From Ktedonosporobacter rubrisoli (GTDB lineage: Bacteria > Chloroflexota > Ktedonobacteria > Ktedonobacterales > Ktedonobacteraceae): 64,000 bases of DNA. Each line of letters starts with the position of its first letter. The first letter of the stretch is position 1. Positions 48,940-57,748 of this stretch are shown one piece after another. Where the stretch lies: assembly GCF_004208415.1 (NCBI RefSeq), contig NZ_CP035758.1, positions 8,308,001 through 8,372,000 on the forward strand, read 5' to 3'. Below the pieces are notes generated by a model. That model saw nothing but the letters and a program-made list of their open reading frames with translations, had not been told where the DNA came from and made no database searches. Made by a program: the position numbers and the translations under genes.

Positions 48940-51900
48940 GTTGAGGAGGGAATGCCCGCTGTGAGGGTATTGAAAGAGGAATACGCTGCTGCTGTGTCCC
49001 GGCGGGCAACGTGTTGAGGAGGGAATGCCCGCTGTGAGGGTACTGAAAGATATTCACATGTTCCGAGGCGAATTGCACTAGAGCAGTTGAGGAGGGAATG
49101 CCCGCTGTGAGGGTACTGAAAGAAGCTATGCAAAAGATGCTCCTGAGCTTGCTACGGGAAGTTGAGGAGGGAATGCCCGTGAAGAGGGTACTGAAAGAGC
49201 TCTTGAGCAGCTTGTGTCGCATTTACATAATAGTAGAAGAGGGAAGACCCGTTGGAGGGTACTGAAAGGCCTGGGCCTGCGAGAAAGCCACAAGCCCCTT
49301 ATCAAGTAGAAGAGGGAAGGCCCGGTTCGAGGGTACTGAAAGTCGTCGAGGCGACTGGTCTCAACAATCTCATGCAGACATTGAAGAGAGAAGACCCGTG
49401 AAGAGGGTACTGAAAGTGTAATATTGCTCTATTTTTTTCTTGTACGCCTAGAGGTAGAAGAGAGAAGATCCGGTTCGAGGGTACTGAAAGTAACAAGCGA
49501 GATAAGTTCTTACGATGGGCAGAAGAGTAGAAGAGGGAAGGGCCGAAGAGAGGGAACTGAAAGTCCTTTTGCCAAAGCGTCGCAGCCAGAGCGACCAGGG
49601 TAGAAGAGGGAATGCCCGCTGTGAGGGTACTGAAAGATAGGCAACACGGCTACAGCCTGGATATAATTCTTGGTAGAAGAGGGAATGCCCGGTTCGAGGG
49701 TACTGAAAGTTATAGATTTCGAGATAGCGGGAGGAGGAGCGTCTTGGTAGAAGAGGGAATGCCCGGTTCGAGGGTACTGAAAGACACATACCCGTGGACA
49801 CAAATGCGGACGCGGATCTCGTAGAAGAGGGAATGCCCGCTGTGAGGGTACTGAAAGAAACTAAAGTATGTGCAAACTTGATATCTTCTTGCGTAGAAGA
49901 GGGAAGACCCGTTGTGAGGGAACTGAAAGCTATGCCAGAGACAGAGGGCGAAGAAGAGTGCATCGGTGTAGAAGAGGGAAGGCCCGTTGGAGGGTACTGA
50001 AAGTATCCGGTTCACCACTGCTGACCGAAATTTGTGCAAGGTAGAAGAGGGAAGACCCGTAGTGAGGGTACTGAAAGACCTGGGTATAGCGCAACGTCGT
50101 TTGCAATGAGGGCGGTAGAAGAGGGAATGCCCGGTTCGAGGGTACTGAAAGACCAGACCATTTGCAATCGCGGAGTAACACCGGAAGTTTAAAGGAAACG
50201 GCCCGCTGTGAGGGTACTGAAAGACTGGCAAGACGTGGACCCACTGGTTGACGACCAACGTAGAAGAGGGAATGCCCGCTGTGAGGGTACTGAAAGTGGA
50301 AGATGAGATAGCCGAGTTGAAAGCACGGCTACGTAGAAGAGGGAATGCCCGTAGTGAGGGTACTGAAAGTGCTCACAAAGAAACTCCATCGCCTCTATCA
50401 ATTCATAGTAGAAGAGGGAATGCCCGTAGTGAGGGTGCTGAAAGAGCTTTGGCGTGTCCATTCCACACGCCGGATACGAGACGTAGAAGAGGGAAGGCCC
50501 GTAATGAGGGTACTGAAAGAGCGTCCGTAGATGTTACTTTGATGGCTGGCCAACGTAGAAGAGGGAAGGCCCGTTGGAGGGTACTGAAAGAAGGTGGCGT
50601 CAACAGAATACGTGGCAACGAAGGCGTTGAGGAGGGAAGGCCCGTTAGAGGGTACTGAAAGACGCCTGGAGCAAGCAGATAGGTTCGTAGTCGTCTTCAG
50701 TTGAAGAAGGAAGGCCGGTAGAGAGGATACTGAAAGACACACGCCACTCTCGTACCACCTCTTGCAAGGGGGGTAGAAGAGGGTACTGAAAGTGCACTCG
50801 GGTGAGCCATCTATCTTGCTCCATGAGAGTTGGAGAGGGAAGGCCCGTTAGAGGGTACTGAAAGTGGTCAAACAGCATTTGTCGCGCATGAACATACGTT
50901 TGGTAGAAGAGGGAAGACCCGTGAAGAGGGTACTGCAAGAGTTCATGACATTATGAGCTTCTGCTTGGCTCATCCTGTAGGAGAGGGAAGACCCGTGAAG
51001 AGGGTACTGCAAGACCAACTACCGGTACTCGGGGTGGAACTCCTTGTAGAGGTAGGAGAGGGAAGACCCGTGAAGAGGGTACTGCAAGAGATGAGCGCAA
51101 AGCTCGCTGCCTGTTGCGCAGGCGTAGGAGAGGGAAGACCCATAGAGAGGGTACTGAAAGAGTTTCCGGAGATATGCCTAATACTTCTTGTAGTGCGTAG
51201 AAGAGGGAAGGCCTGGTTCGAGGGTACTGAAAGAAGATTGCGGAATTTGAGCCAGCGGCCTGGTGCGTACTGTAGAAGAGGGAAGGCCCGGTTCGAGGGT
51301 ACTGAAAGACATTTTTGCGGGTTGTGGCACACTCTGGGAGGTACGGTAGAAGAGGGAAGATCCGTGTAGAGGGTGCTGAAAGTGGAAAGGAAAGACTCGT
51401 CCAGAACCTTGCGAAGGTAGAAGAGGGAAGTCCCGGTTCGAGGGTACTGAAAGGCTGTGGTGAGCCAGACGAAGGAAGGTATGGCTCGTAAGGTAGAAGG
51501 GAGACGGCCATTTTAGAGGGTACTGAAAGAGGCGAAGCCGCTGGTGCGTTGTTCTGGTGTAAATAAAGTAGAAGAGGGAAGGCCCGGTGTGAGGGTACTG
51601 TAAGTGGCAGCTCGATCTCGTCGAGCGTGATTACGCCAGCTGTAGAAGAGGGAATGCCCGTGTAGAGGGTGCTGAAAGATACTTGATCTCTAAAATGTGG
51701 CAATAGAGGTTACATTGGTAGAAGAGGGAAGGCCCGTTGGAGGGTACTGAAAGTGCCTTCTCCAGATGATATGGCACGGGCAGGGCCAGAGGTAGAAGAG
51801 GGAAGGCCCGTTGGAGGGTACTGAAAGATTCGCCTACTTCTTGAAGTAGGAGTGATTCTGGTAAAGTAGAAGAGGGAAGGCCCGGAACGAGGGTACTGCA

Positions 51901-52056
51901 AGTGAAGTGGCAGGGGCTCTAGCACAACTGGAGACAGAATGTAGAAGAGGAAAGGCCCGTGTAGAGGGTACTGAAAGCCAGAGCTTTCTCCTTCCACCTG
52001 ATTCTCGATTGGTTCTCCAGCAGAAGAGGGAAGGCCCGGAACGAGGGTACTGCAAG
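48940..52056 (+). CRISPR. CRISPR-like array, 43 repeats with a variable centre
   Basis: I count 43 repeats of 36-37 bp (one cut to 20 bp at 50773-50792) separated by 42 unique spacers of 34-42 bp, most 35-38. The repeat starts GTAGAAGAGGGAA (GTTGAGGAGGGAA in repeats 1-4), continues T/G-G/A-CCC, then a variable block, then GAGGGTACTGAAAG. The ACTGAAAG end is a typical 8-nt crRNA tag. CCC and GGG can pair, placing the variable block in the loop: GCTGTGA, GTGAAGA, GTTGGA, GGTTCGA, GTAGTGA, GTGTAGA and GGAACGA are the main versions. Some distal repeats end TGCAAG or TGTAAG. No cas gene occurs in the window, so any processing enzymes are elsewhere. Strand is inferred from the tag. Confidence 0.85.
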
Positions 52057-52099
52057 GCGTGATGCGTTAACACGTGTTGGCAAACGGCTGCGTTCCGAC

Positions 52100-52235
52100 A
52101 GAAAACAGGGATTGTTAAGGGGGCGCCGCGACCTAGCGGATCTCGCCCTTAACCGGGGCTTGGAGGCTACGTCGCGATCAAGCGAATGAGCCCCAAATCT
52201 CCCTTCTTTTCTCTACCATCAGGCAGTACAATAAT
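52100..52235. repeat. Dispersed hairpin element, copy B, next to the array end
   Basis: It begins AGAAAACAGGGATTGTTAAGG 44 bp after the last repeat and holds TTAAGGG (52115-52121) facing CCCTTAA (52146-52152), a second hairpin GGGGCTT/AGCCCC (about 52154-52194) and the tail CCCAAATCTCCCTTCTTTTC. Head, tail and both hairpins match copy A at 1175-1305. Confidence 0.7.
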
Positions 52236-52391
52236 AGAATTTGATCTCCCAGGTCCCACGACATCCTCGCATTGACCACCCTTCCTAATGTTCCCTGAGC
52301 CCAAAGCCCCAAATGCACAACCCTGGCAATTTGCCGGTGTTACAAACCCTCCATCTATGAAAAATTGAAACAGCCTGGTGCATAACCTTCC

Positions 52392-52435
52392 TTGCTTTCC
52401 TTTGGCACTTTGTGATATATTGTCACTTAGTGACA
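52392..52435 (+). promoter_or_regulatory. Promoter and operator of the TetR operon
   Basis: TTGCTT (52392-52397) and TATATT (52416-52421) with an 18-bp spacer are followed at once by the palindrome TGTCACTTAGTGACA (52421-52435), placed over the transcription start. It is the likely autoregulatory site of the TetR protein encoded 24 bp downstream. Confidence 0.72.
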
Positions 52436-52458
52436 TAACATAGAGAGAACGACTGCAT

Positions 52459-53133
52459 ATGAATAGTGGTGGTCACAGCGACACAAACGAACGCAAACCG
52501 GGAGGGATGAGCGAGCAGCGCCGCCAGCGGCTTCGCATGGAGATCTCGCGCGAGGCGGCGCGCCTGTTCTGGCTGCAAGGTATCGAAGCCACAACCGGCG
52601 AGCAGATCGCAGACGCCGTAGGCCTCTCGGTACGCACCATCTGGCGCTACTTCCGCAACAAAGAGAGCTGTGCCGAACCAGTCTTGATGTATAGCGTGGA
52701 ATGGTTCTTGTCGGTCTTGCGTAGCTGGCCCCTTGAGTGTTCTTTCGAAGAGCACTACGCCACGGAACTAACAAAGCTGGCAAAGCGCTATCGGGAGCCC
52801 GATGAGGAAGCCGACGACCTGGCAGCGAGTAAGATGATCGTGCTGGCCAACACGGAGCCCGCCCTGCGTACGACCTGGCTCATGGCCTGCGATCAGGTAG
52901 AACGTGAGTTTGCTGTGATCATCGCACGTCGCCTGCAGCGCGCGACCGACGATGTTGAGGTGCGCATGCACGCCGCCGCGGCCACTGCTGTAGTGCGCGT
53001 CTTCAGCGAAGCCCTCAACGCCGCCTATCTGTCGGGCACTGATCTTGCCACAATCGGCGACCCACGCGAACATTTAGCCCGCGCTGTGCGCCAGGCCACC
53101 GGCGGCGCCATCGGTGACCCCGTTGTTTCATAA
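52459..53133 (+). CDS. TetR-family transcription repressor
   Basis: A 224-residue TetR protein. The HTH occupies about 25-75 (ISREAARLFWLQGIEATTGE, then IADAVGLSVRTIWRYFRNKE), followed by a helical ligand-binding domain of unknown specificity. An in-frame ATG at 52507 is a possible later start, but GAGAGA before 52459 is acceptable. A 15-bp palindrome over its promoter suggests autoregulation. Its stop is 16 bp before the CPBP-protease gene, so the two form an operon. Confidence 0.87.
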   Translation: MNSGGHSDTNERKPGGMSEQRRQRLRMEISREAARLFWLQGIEATTGEQIADAVGLSVRTIWRYFRNKESCAEPVLMYSVEWFLSVLRSWPLECSFEEHYATELTKLAKRYREPDEEADDLAASKMIVLANTEPALRTTWLMACDQVEREFAVIIARRLQRATDDVEVRMHAAAATAVVRVFSEALNAAYLSGTDLATIGDPREHLARAVRQATGGAIGDPVVS

Positions 53134-53149
53134 TAAGGAGTTAATTAGC

Positions 53150-53890
53150 ATGCCTCCAGTTCCTCCTAACCATTCGCAGGATTCAGTAAACACCGGAGAA
53201 GCCCTGGTCCGGCCCGCACCCAATGCTGTCTCGCGTCCAGGCTGGCCCGAGATTATTGTCGGCCTTCTCGTCCTGGTGGTCGTCGGGTATGGAGTCGGCT
53301 CGCAGCTCGGGCGGCTTGGTCTCAATCCCATCGTCTACGGCCTGATCTTCACAGCGCTGTCCGGTGTGGCCGGAATCGCCGGGTTCGTGGCCGCCGCGCT
53401 GCTGCGGATTCGTTCCCTGAGCGCCTTTGGCGTTCGCCGGGTCCCCTGGCGCTGGCTCCTCATCGGGATTGGGGCGGGACTGCTAGCCTTTGTACTCAAG
53501 ATTCTAGTGACTATGGCCTACGTCCGCATCACCAATGATACTAACAATATTCAGAATGTGTATGCACAAGGTGGCAGCGGCGGCGTGCTGTCCCTGGTCC
53601 TGGCCACGGTGTTTCTCGCTCTCCTCACACCACTCGGTGAAGAACTGCTCTTCCGGGGCGTCATCACCACAGCTTTGCTGCGCTACGGCCCGGTCATCGG
53701 AGTTGTTGGTAGTGCCGTAATTTTCGGCCTCGCCCATGGCATCAACATCGTCTTGCCTACAGCACTCGTCGTCGGCCTCGTCAACGCCGAACTACGGCGC
53801 CGCAGCGGCTCGGTCTGGCCTGGTGTCATTGCCCACGCTGTCGTCAACCTGCCCACGGTCGCAGTAATGGTAGCCGCCGGCATCCACTGA
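53150..53890 (+). CDS. CPBP (CAAX/Abi) family intramembrane glutamic endopeptidase
   Basis: A 246-residue membrane protein with seven or so hydrophobic segments. The catalytic motif EELLFRGVITTALLRYG (about 167-183; E-E-x-x-x-R) and the conserved FGLAHG (about 196-201), plus a final Asn/His region VIAHAVVNLP, are those of CPBP proteases, related to Rce1. AGGAG before the ATG at 53150 decides the start. In operon with TetR; in other bacteria such proteins serve bacteriocin self-immunity or membrane-protein processing. Confidence 0.87.
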   Translation: MPPVPPNHSQDSVNTGEALVRPAPNAVSRPGWPEIIVGLLVLVVVGYGVGSQLGRLGLNPIVYGLIFTALSGVAGIAGFVAAALLRIRSLSAFGVRRVPWRWLLIGIGAGLLAFVLKILVTMAYVRITNDTNNIQNVYAQGGSGGVLSLVLATVFLALLTPLGEELLFRGVITTALLRYGPVIGVVGSAVIFGLAHGINIVLPTALVVGLVNAELRRRSGSVWPGVIAHAVVNLPTVAVMVAAGIH

Positions 53891-54205
53891 CCCGGCGCCT
53901 GACCCATACCGGCCAGAGCTACATGCTTTATGCAAAGGCCAGCCAGGCTCGCTGACAACAAGTGGAAGGAGCTCAAATCTTTGGAGATCTCTTTCCACGT
54001 TTTCCCACCTGCAGAAAAGTCCGCCAGGCCCATAGAGCTCCAATCCCCACAAAAACCGCAAGAATTTCCTAGCCCATCTTCTTATCAGCATGCTATCTTA
54101 GCGCAAAAGAGCAAGAAGTGCCTCATCTTTCGCTTCCAGAACAGTCTCTTTTTCTGGGCGCGAAACAAGAGGCATCTCTTATCTATAAATCAAGGAGAAA
54201 AGAAG

Positions 54206-55045
54206 ATGCACGAGCAGACTCCTTCTACTGACAACTATGTGATGGGCCGGGCGCCAGCAGAAACGCGGCGCTTACAGGCCCAGTCCCAGCTCATGAACCC
54301 TGCCACTCAGCGGATGATTGAGCAGGCCGGAATCACAGCAGGGATGCTGGTGTTGGACGTGGGAAGTGGTGCGGGTGATGTCGCCATGCTCTTGGCTGAG
54401 CGAGTTGGTCCAAGGGGGAGCGTGCTGGGAATAGACATAGACCCAACGGTGATTGAGACGGCGCGGGCGCGGGTCGAGGCTGCCGGATACACGAATGTTT
54501 CCTTTCTGGTAGGGGATATTGCCACCCTGCCCCTAGAGGCCGAGTTTGATGCCATTGTGGGCCGGCTTGTCCTCGTTTATCAGCCTTCCCCAACTGCCAT
54601 CGTGCGGCGGCTGGCCCATTTTCTGCGTCCAGGAGGGATCATCGCTTTCCAGGAAATGGATATGGTGCACTCTGCCACGGCTCCAGCACATCCATCCAAC
54701 CAGCTGTTTGAACGAGTCGTTACCTGGTCGGTAGAAGCGTTTAGGCATGCAGGCCTGCCGATCCGCATGGGCCTGGAACTGTATACAGTCTTTACCGATG
54801 CTGGCTTGCCCGCCCCTCATTTGAGTGGGGAGGCGACATTTCTGGTGGGAACAGACTGGACGGCCTATGACTGGACAGCCGAGACGACCCGCTCTTTGCT
54901 TCCCCTTATCCTGAAGTTTGGCGTGGCGACAGCCGAAGAAGTCCAGATCGAGACCTTAGCTGAGCGCCTGCGCGCTGAGGCTCTCAGCCAGCGGCTTGTG
55001 GTACGAGGACCCGATCTTATAGCCGCCTGGACGCGCATTCCCTGA
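54206..55045 (+). CDS. SAM-dependent methyltransferase
   Basis: A 279-residue class I methyltransferase. Motif I LVLDVGSGAGDVAMLLAER is at about 48-66, the acidic end of strand 2 in VLGIDIDPTVIETAR (about 73-87), VSFLVGDIATLPLEAEFDAI at about 98-117, and RPGGIIAFQEMDM (about 143-155) is motif VI. The C-terminal third binds substrate. It resembles UbiE/ArsM-type small-molecule methyltransferases. I chose ATG 54206 because AGGAG precedes it; upstream codons in the same frame lack one. Monocistronic. Confidence 0.87.
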   Translation: MHEQTPSTDNYVMGRAPAETRRLQAQSQLMNPATQRMIEQAGITAGMLVLDVGSGAGDVAMLLAERVGPRGSVLGIDIDPTVIETARARVEAAGYTNVSFLVGDIATLPLEAEFDAIVGRLVLVYQPSPTAIVRRLAHFLRPGGIIAFQEMDMVHSATAPAHPSNQLFERVVTWSVEAFRHAGLPIRMGLELYTVFTDAGLPAPHLSGEATFLVGTDWTAYDWTAETTRSLLPLILKFGVATAEEVQIETLAERLRAEALSQRLVVRGPDLIAAWTRIP

Positions 55046-55084
55046 ATCTCCGCCGAGTAAGGCTTTGGGTCTTTCCAGCTCTCC

Positions 55085-55168
55085 AAAAAAGGATTGTTAA
55101 GGGGGCGTGGCCGCTAGATCGCGATCCCAACATTTTCCTCCTCTTCGCTGCTATCAGGTAGCCCAAAA
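55085..55168. repeat. Dispersed hairpin element, copy C, shortened
   Basis: AAAAAAGGATTGTTAAGGGG begins it and CCCAACATTTTCCTCCTCTTC ends it, matching the head and tail of copies A and B; the internal CCCTTAA arm is absent, so the hairpin is lost. It directly precedes a lone CRISPR-like repeat. Confidence 0.6.
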
Positions 55169-55205
55169 ACGAGAACTGGAAAGCCCACCTTGAGAGTACT
55201 GTAAG
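55169..55205 (+). repeat. Solitary degenerate CRISPR-like repeat
   Basis: The 37 bp reading ...GGAAAGCCC, a seven-base centre and GAGAGTACTGTAAG match the array repeat at 22 of its last 28 positions, in the same orientation, while the first nine bases do not match. There is no second repeat nearby. It is 3.1 kb past the array end. Confidence 0.55.
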
Positions 55206-55326
55206 CTCTTCAAGAAATGCCTGCCGAGGTGGTATGATAGGGGTGGAGCAGATAGGCCAGCTCAGGGGAGAGTAGCAACCAATGTATGTAGCGATTCCCG
55301 GGCGGGAGTTTTAAGGACAACAAAGC

Positions 55327-55668
55327 ATGCAAGAGTTCATCCAGATAATTACCGCGCTAAGTTCGGAAGAGCTCGTGCGCAAAATCACCGATACACTGAT
55401 AGACAAACGTCTTGCCGCCAGCGTCTGGATTTCCGGTCCGATGACCAGCACCTATCGCTGGCAAGGGAAAATAGAGTCTACTACCGATTGGGTATGCACA
55501 ATTAATACGCGCAGAGAACTCTATAATGCTGTCGAACAAGCCATTAAGGAACTCTACCCCTCCGATGACCTGGGAATCTTAGCCTTGCCAGTTCTGACAG
55601 GCAACAAGAGCTACCTGGAGTGGATCACCCAGGAAACGCAAAACGCTACAGATCGTTCTTCTGAGTAG
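55327..55668 (+). CDS. cutA: CutA-like divalent-cation tolerance protein
   Basis: A 113-residue protein of the CutA1 family, trimeric ferredoxin-like fold. Matches: the start strand QIITALSSEELVRKITDTLI (6-25), RLAASVWISGPMTSTYRWQG (28-47; usually R-L-A-A-C-V...S-x-Y-x-W-x-G), and DLGILALPVLTGNKSYLEWI (about 80-99). The usual Cys after L-A-A is Ser here, so metal binding may be altered. AAGGAC precedes the ATG. The role in bacteria is not firmly known beyond copper tolerance in E. coli. Confidence 0.82.
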   Translation: MQEFIQIITALSSEELVRKITDTLIDKRLAASVWISGPMTSTYRWQGKIESTTDWVCTINTRRELYNAVEQAIKELYPSDDLGILALPVLTGNKSYLEWITQETQNATDRSSE

Positions 55669-55841
55669 GGAATGTAAAGTACTTCAGGTTACTCTTCTGG
55701 GCAAGAAATTTAATCTGTTGAGGCTGGCACTCAAGAGTAATTCCTTGTCGCTCCCGTGTGAGAGGGTAGCTACTAAAGCGTGCATGGGCTTCCGTTGCGT
55801 GTTGGATTGAGCTCGCTGATAAAGAAGGGAATTACAGTAAT

Positions 55842-56546
55842 ATGGCGCTAGACTATACTGAGACGCACGTCCTCAAGCTTGGTGGCTCACTCTTTTATCC
55901 TCACGATGGCCTGGCAATCTCCTATATCCAGCAATTTGCCCAGTTTATTCGCCAGCAAGTGGCCGAACGAAAAGTGCGCTATTTTATCTTTGTCGGCGGC
56001 GGTCTCATTGCCAGGCAATATCGCGATGCGGGCCGTCAGATTCTTGGGCATGGCGTTGACGATGAGGACCTTGACTGGCTAGGCATCCATGCCACGCGCC
56101 TGAATGCCCACCTCTTGCGCACAGTTTTCCGCGATATCGCCCATCCTAACATCATAAAAGATTATAGCGTCATCCAGAAACCAGAGAAGCCCATAGTTAT
56201 CGCCTCCGGCTGGAAGCCCGGCTGGTCCACTGATTATCCTGCCGTTATCCTGGCCAAGGATTATCGCGTCTCCTCCATCATCAAGCTTAGCAATATAGAT
56301 TATGTCTACGACAAAGATCCGCGTACCTCCAGCGATGCCCGGCCGTTTGAGCATCTTTCGTGGAGCGAATACCGTACGATGATTGATGCCGAGTGGAAAC
56401 CCGGCTCAAATGCGCCTTTTGATCCCATAGCCTCAGAGCAGGCCGCCGAACTGGGCATAACCGTCAAACTGGTAAATGGCACGAAGTTCGCTAACCTGGA
56501 AAAAGCCCTCAAAGGGGAGCCATTTATTGGCACCGTGATCGAGTAG
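55842..56546 (+). CDS. pyrH: Amino-acid-kinase fold UMP kinase, archaeal type
   Basis: A 234-residue kinase. HVLKLGGSLFYPHD (9-22) is the phosphate loop, FVFVGGG-like FIFVGGGLIARQYRDAGR (about 49-66) the second glycine loop, then IIKLSNIDYVYDKDPRTSS (about 145-163), where DPR-T/S is the ATP-ribose-binding block, and a final GITVKLVNGT. It is closest to the short UMP kinases of archaea, which make UDP from UMP. It could alternatively be an uncharacterised kinase of this fold; a second, bacterial-type pyrH cannot be excluded elsewhere in the genome. GGGAATT before the ATG. Confidence 0.78.
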   Translation: MALDYTETHVLKLGGSLFYPHDGLAISYIQQFAQFIRQQVAERKVRYFIFVGGGLIARQYRDAGRQILGHGVDDEDLDWLGIHATRLNAHLLRTVFRDIAHPNIIKDYSVIQKPEKPIVIASGWKPGWSTDYPAVILAKDYRVSSIIKLSNIDYVYDKDPRTSSDARPFEHLSWSEYRTMIDAEWKPGSNAPFDPIASEQAAELGITVKLVNGTKFANLEKALKGEPFIGTVIE

Positions 56547-56667
56547 AAGCACGTCTGCACACATCTGGTCCTGGCGGGAGGGCTATTTCAAACGGAATAG
56601 AGCACTATCCTTGGATTGTTTTACTACAGGCGGATAAAGAAAGTAGTAGCTCAAGGAGAGAAGTGCC

Positions 56668-56976
56668 ATGTACGTTATTGTTGTCGGGCTTCAGATTAAG
56701 CCAGAGCATCGTCAAGATTTTATCGAAGCTGCCTTTCAGAATAGCCATGATTCCAGGCTCAACGAGCCAGGCACCCGAAGATTTGAACTCATCAAGGATG
56801 AAAGTGATCCCAATCGCTTCTATCTGAGCGAAGCTTATGAGGACAAAGCTGCCTTCGAAGCTCATGCCAATGGGTCCTATTTTCAAACATTTGTCGCGGC
56901 GTCTTCAAAGTGCTACGCCCAGAAACCAGTATGGCTGGTGAAGGGAACAATGATGGCGCCATCTGATGAGGCTTAA
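56668..56976 (+). CDS. ABM-domain (quinol monooxygenase-like) protein
   Basis: A 102-residue dimeric alpha/beta barrel: VIVVGLQIKPEHRQDFIEAA (3-22), the SRLNEPGTRRFELIKDESDP segment (about 30-49), FYLSEAYEDKAAFEAHANGS (about 52-71) and YFQTF, which matches antibiotic-biosynthesis monooxygenase-domain proteins such as YgiN and LsrG. They act on quinols or autoinducer-derived compounds without metal or cofactor. GGAGA before the ATG. Monocistronic. Confidence 0.85.
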   Translation: MYVIVVGLQIKPEHRQDFIEAAFQNSHDSRLNEPGTRRFELIKDESDPNRFYLSEAYEDKAAFEAHANGSYFQTFVAASSKCYAQKPVWLVKGTMMAPSDEA

Positions 56977-57535
56977 GTGCGTCGTCTTAGCCATAAGTAA
57001 GAAAAAGGGAAGCGAATAGAGTACACAGGCTCCGCTCACTTCCCGCGCTCATCATGAAAGAGAGTGTACCGGAAAAGGAATAATGCCGGGTACGAGAGAA
57101 ACTATGGAGGTAAAAACAATCATCCAGATGAGCTTTGTGCAAGAGTAATGTATTTCTCTACTTCTGTCAAGGGATGCTCCCCCACAATGGATATTTGCCA
57201 CAAGCCAGAGCCTGCCACATCTCCCGCCCAGGACAATTTGCTTGCTTCCCCTTGACCCTAGCTCCACAAACCAGAGGCATTTCTCCTGATCCGTTCACAA
57301 ACCTCGACGTAGGACCGTGGGAAGCGAGTGTGGGGACCGCTTCGAGGATGAGGCGGGCAGAAACGGAATGAGCTTAGCATTTCTACTGACAGCCTATTTG
57401 ACAGCGGTCTATACCATTGTAGGATGCGAATAACAATAAATGAGTACAAAAATGAGCGATAGAGTAAACCTTTTGAGCGTAACGGTTAGTATTCTTGCTA
57501 ACTCAACAATTTGCGTATAAAGGATACATAAAAAT
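56977..57535. other. Intergenic region with hairpins
   Basis: GGGAAG (57007-57012) and CTTCCC (57039-57044) may form a terminator for the monooxygenase gene. CCTC plus GAAGCG (57302-57326) can pair with CGCTTC plus GAGG (57338-57347). I see no gene; frames in this region have neither ribosome sites nor known similarity. Confidence 0.4.
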
Positions 57536-57748
57536 ATGAGTCACGTTGGTGAATCCGGCGGGAAAACTATTGCAAATCATGAAAAGATGGTGTATGCTTT
57601 CAACCGGTATCCAATCTCGGTCTCGCATACAGTGCTCGTCCAGGCTATCCGATCCCACGCTGGTAAGGGGACAGAACTTCTGGTGACACCTGCTACAGAT
57701 TATGGACCTGGAGGATTACCAACATATCACAAGGAGGTCCCTAGTTGA
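57536..57748 (+). CDS. Possible small protein upstream of the zinc-ribbon gene (70 residues)
   Basis: The frame reads MSHVGESGGKTIANHEKMVY to TPATDYGPGGLPTYHKEVPS and its stop overlaps the next start (TTGA at 57745-57748). AAGGAT is 12 bases before the ATG, a poor spacing. It has no known relatives. The overlap with the next gene is the only strong argument; it may instead be untranslated leader. Confidence 0.3.
   Translation: MSHVGESGGKTIANHEKMVYAFNRYPISVSHTVLVQAIRSHAGKGTELLVTPATDYGPGGLPTYHKEVPS

Noticed and set aside
49306..51308. tRNA-like GGTTCGA motifs
   Set aside because: They are the GGTTCGA variant of the array repeat centre; there is no cloverleaf around them. I found no tRNA or rRNA gene in the window.
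48900..52070. Long open frames on both strands through the array, giving repeated peptides such as SVPSQRAFPLL or VEEGMPAVRVLK
   Set aside because: They are the array repeats translated. Unit length is not a fixed multiple of three, the frames break repeatedly, and there are no ribosome sites.
53930..54205. Extension of the methyltransferase gene by 92 codons
   Set aside because: The added residues do not look like any domain and the ATG at 54206 has a strong AGGAG.
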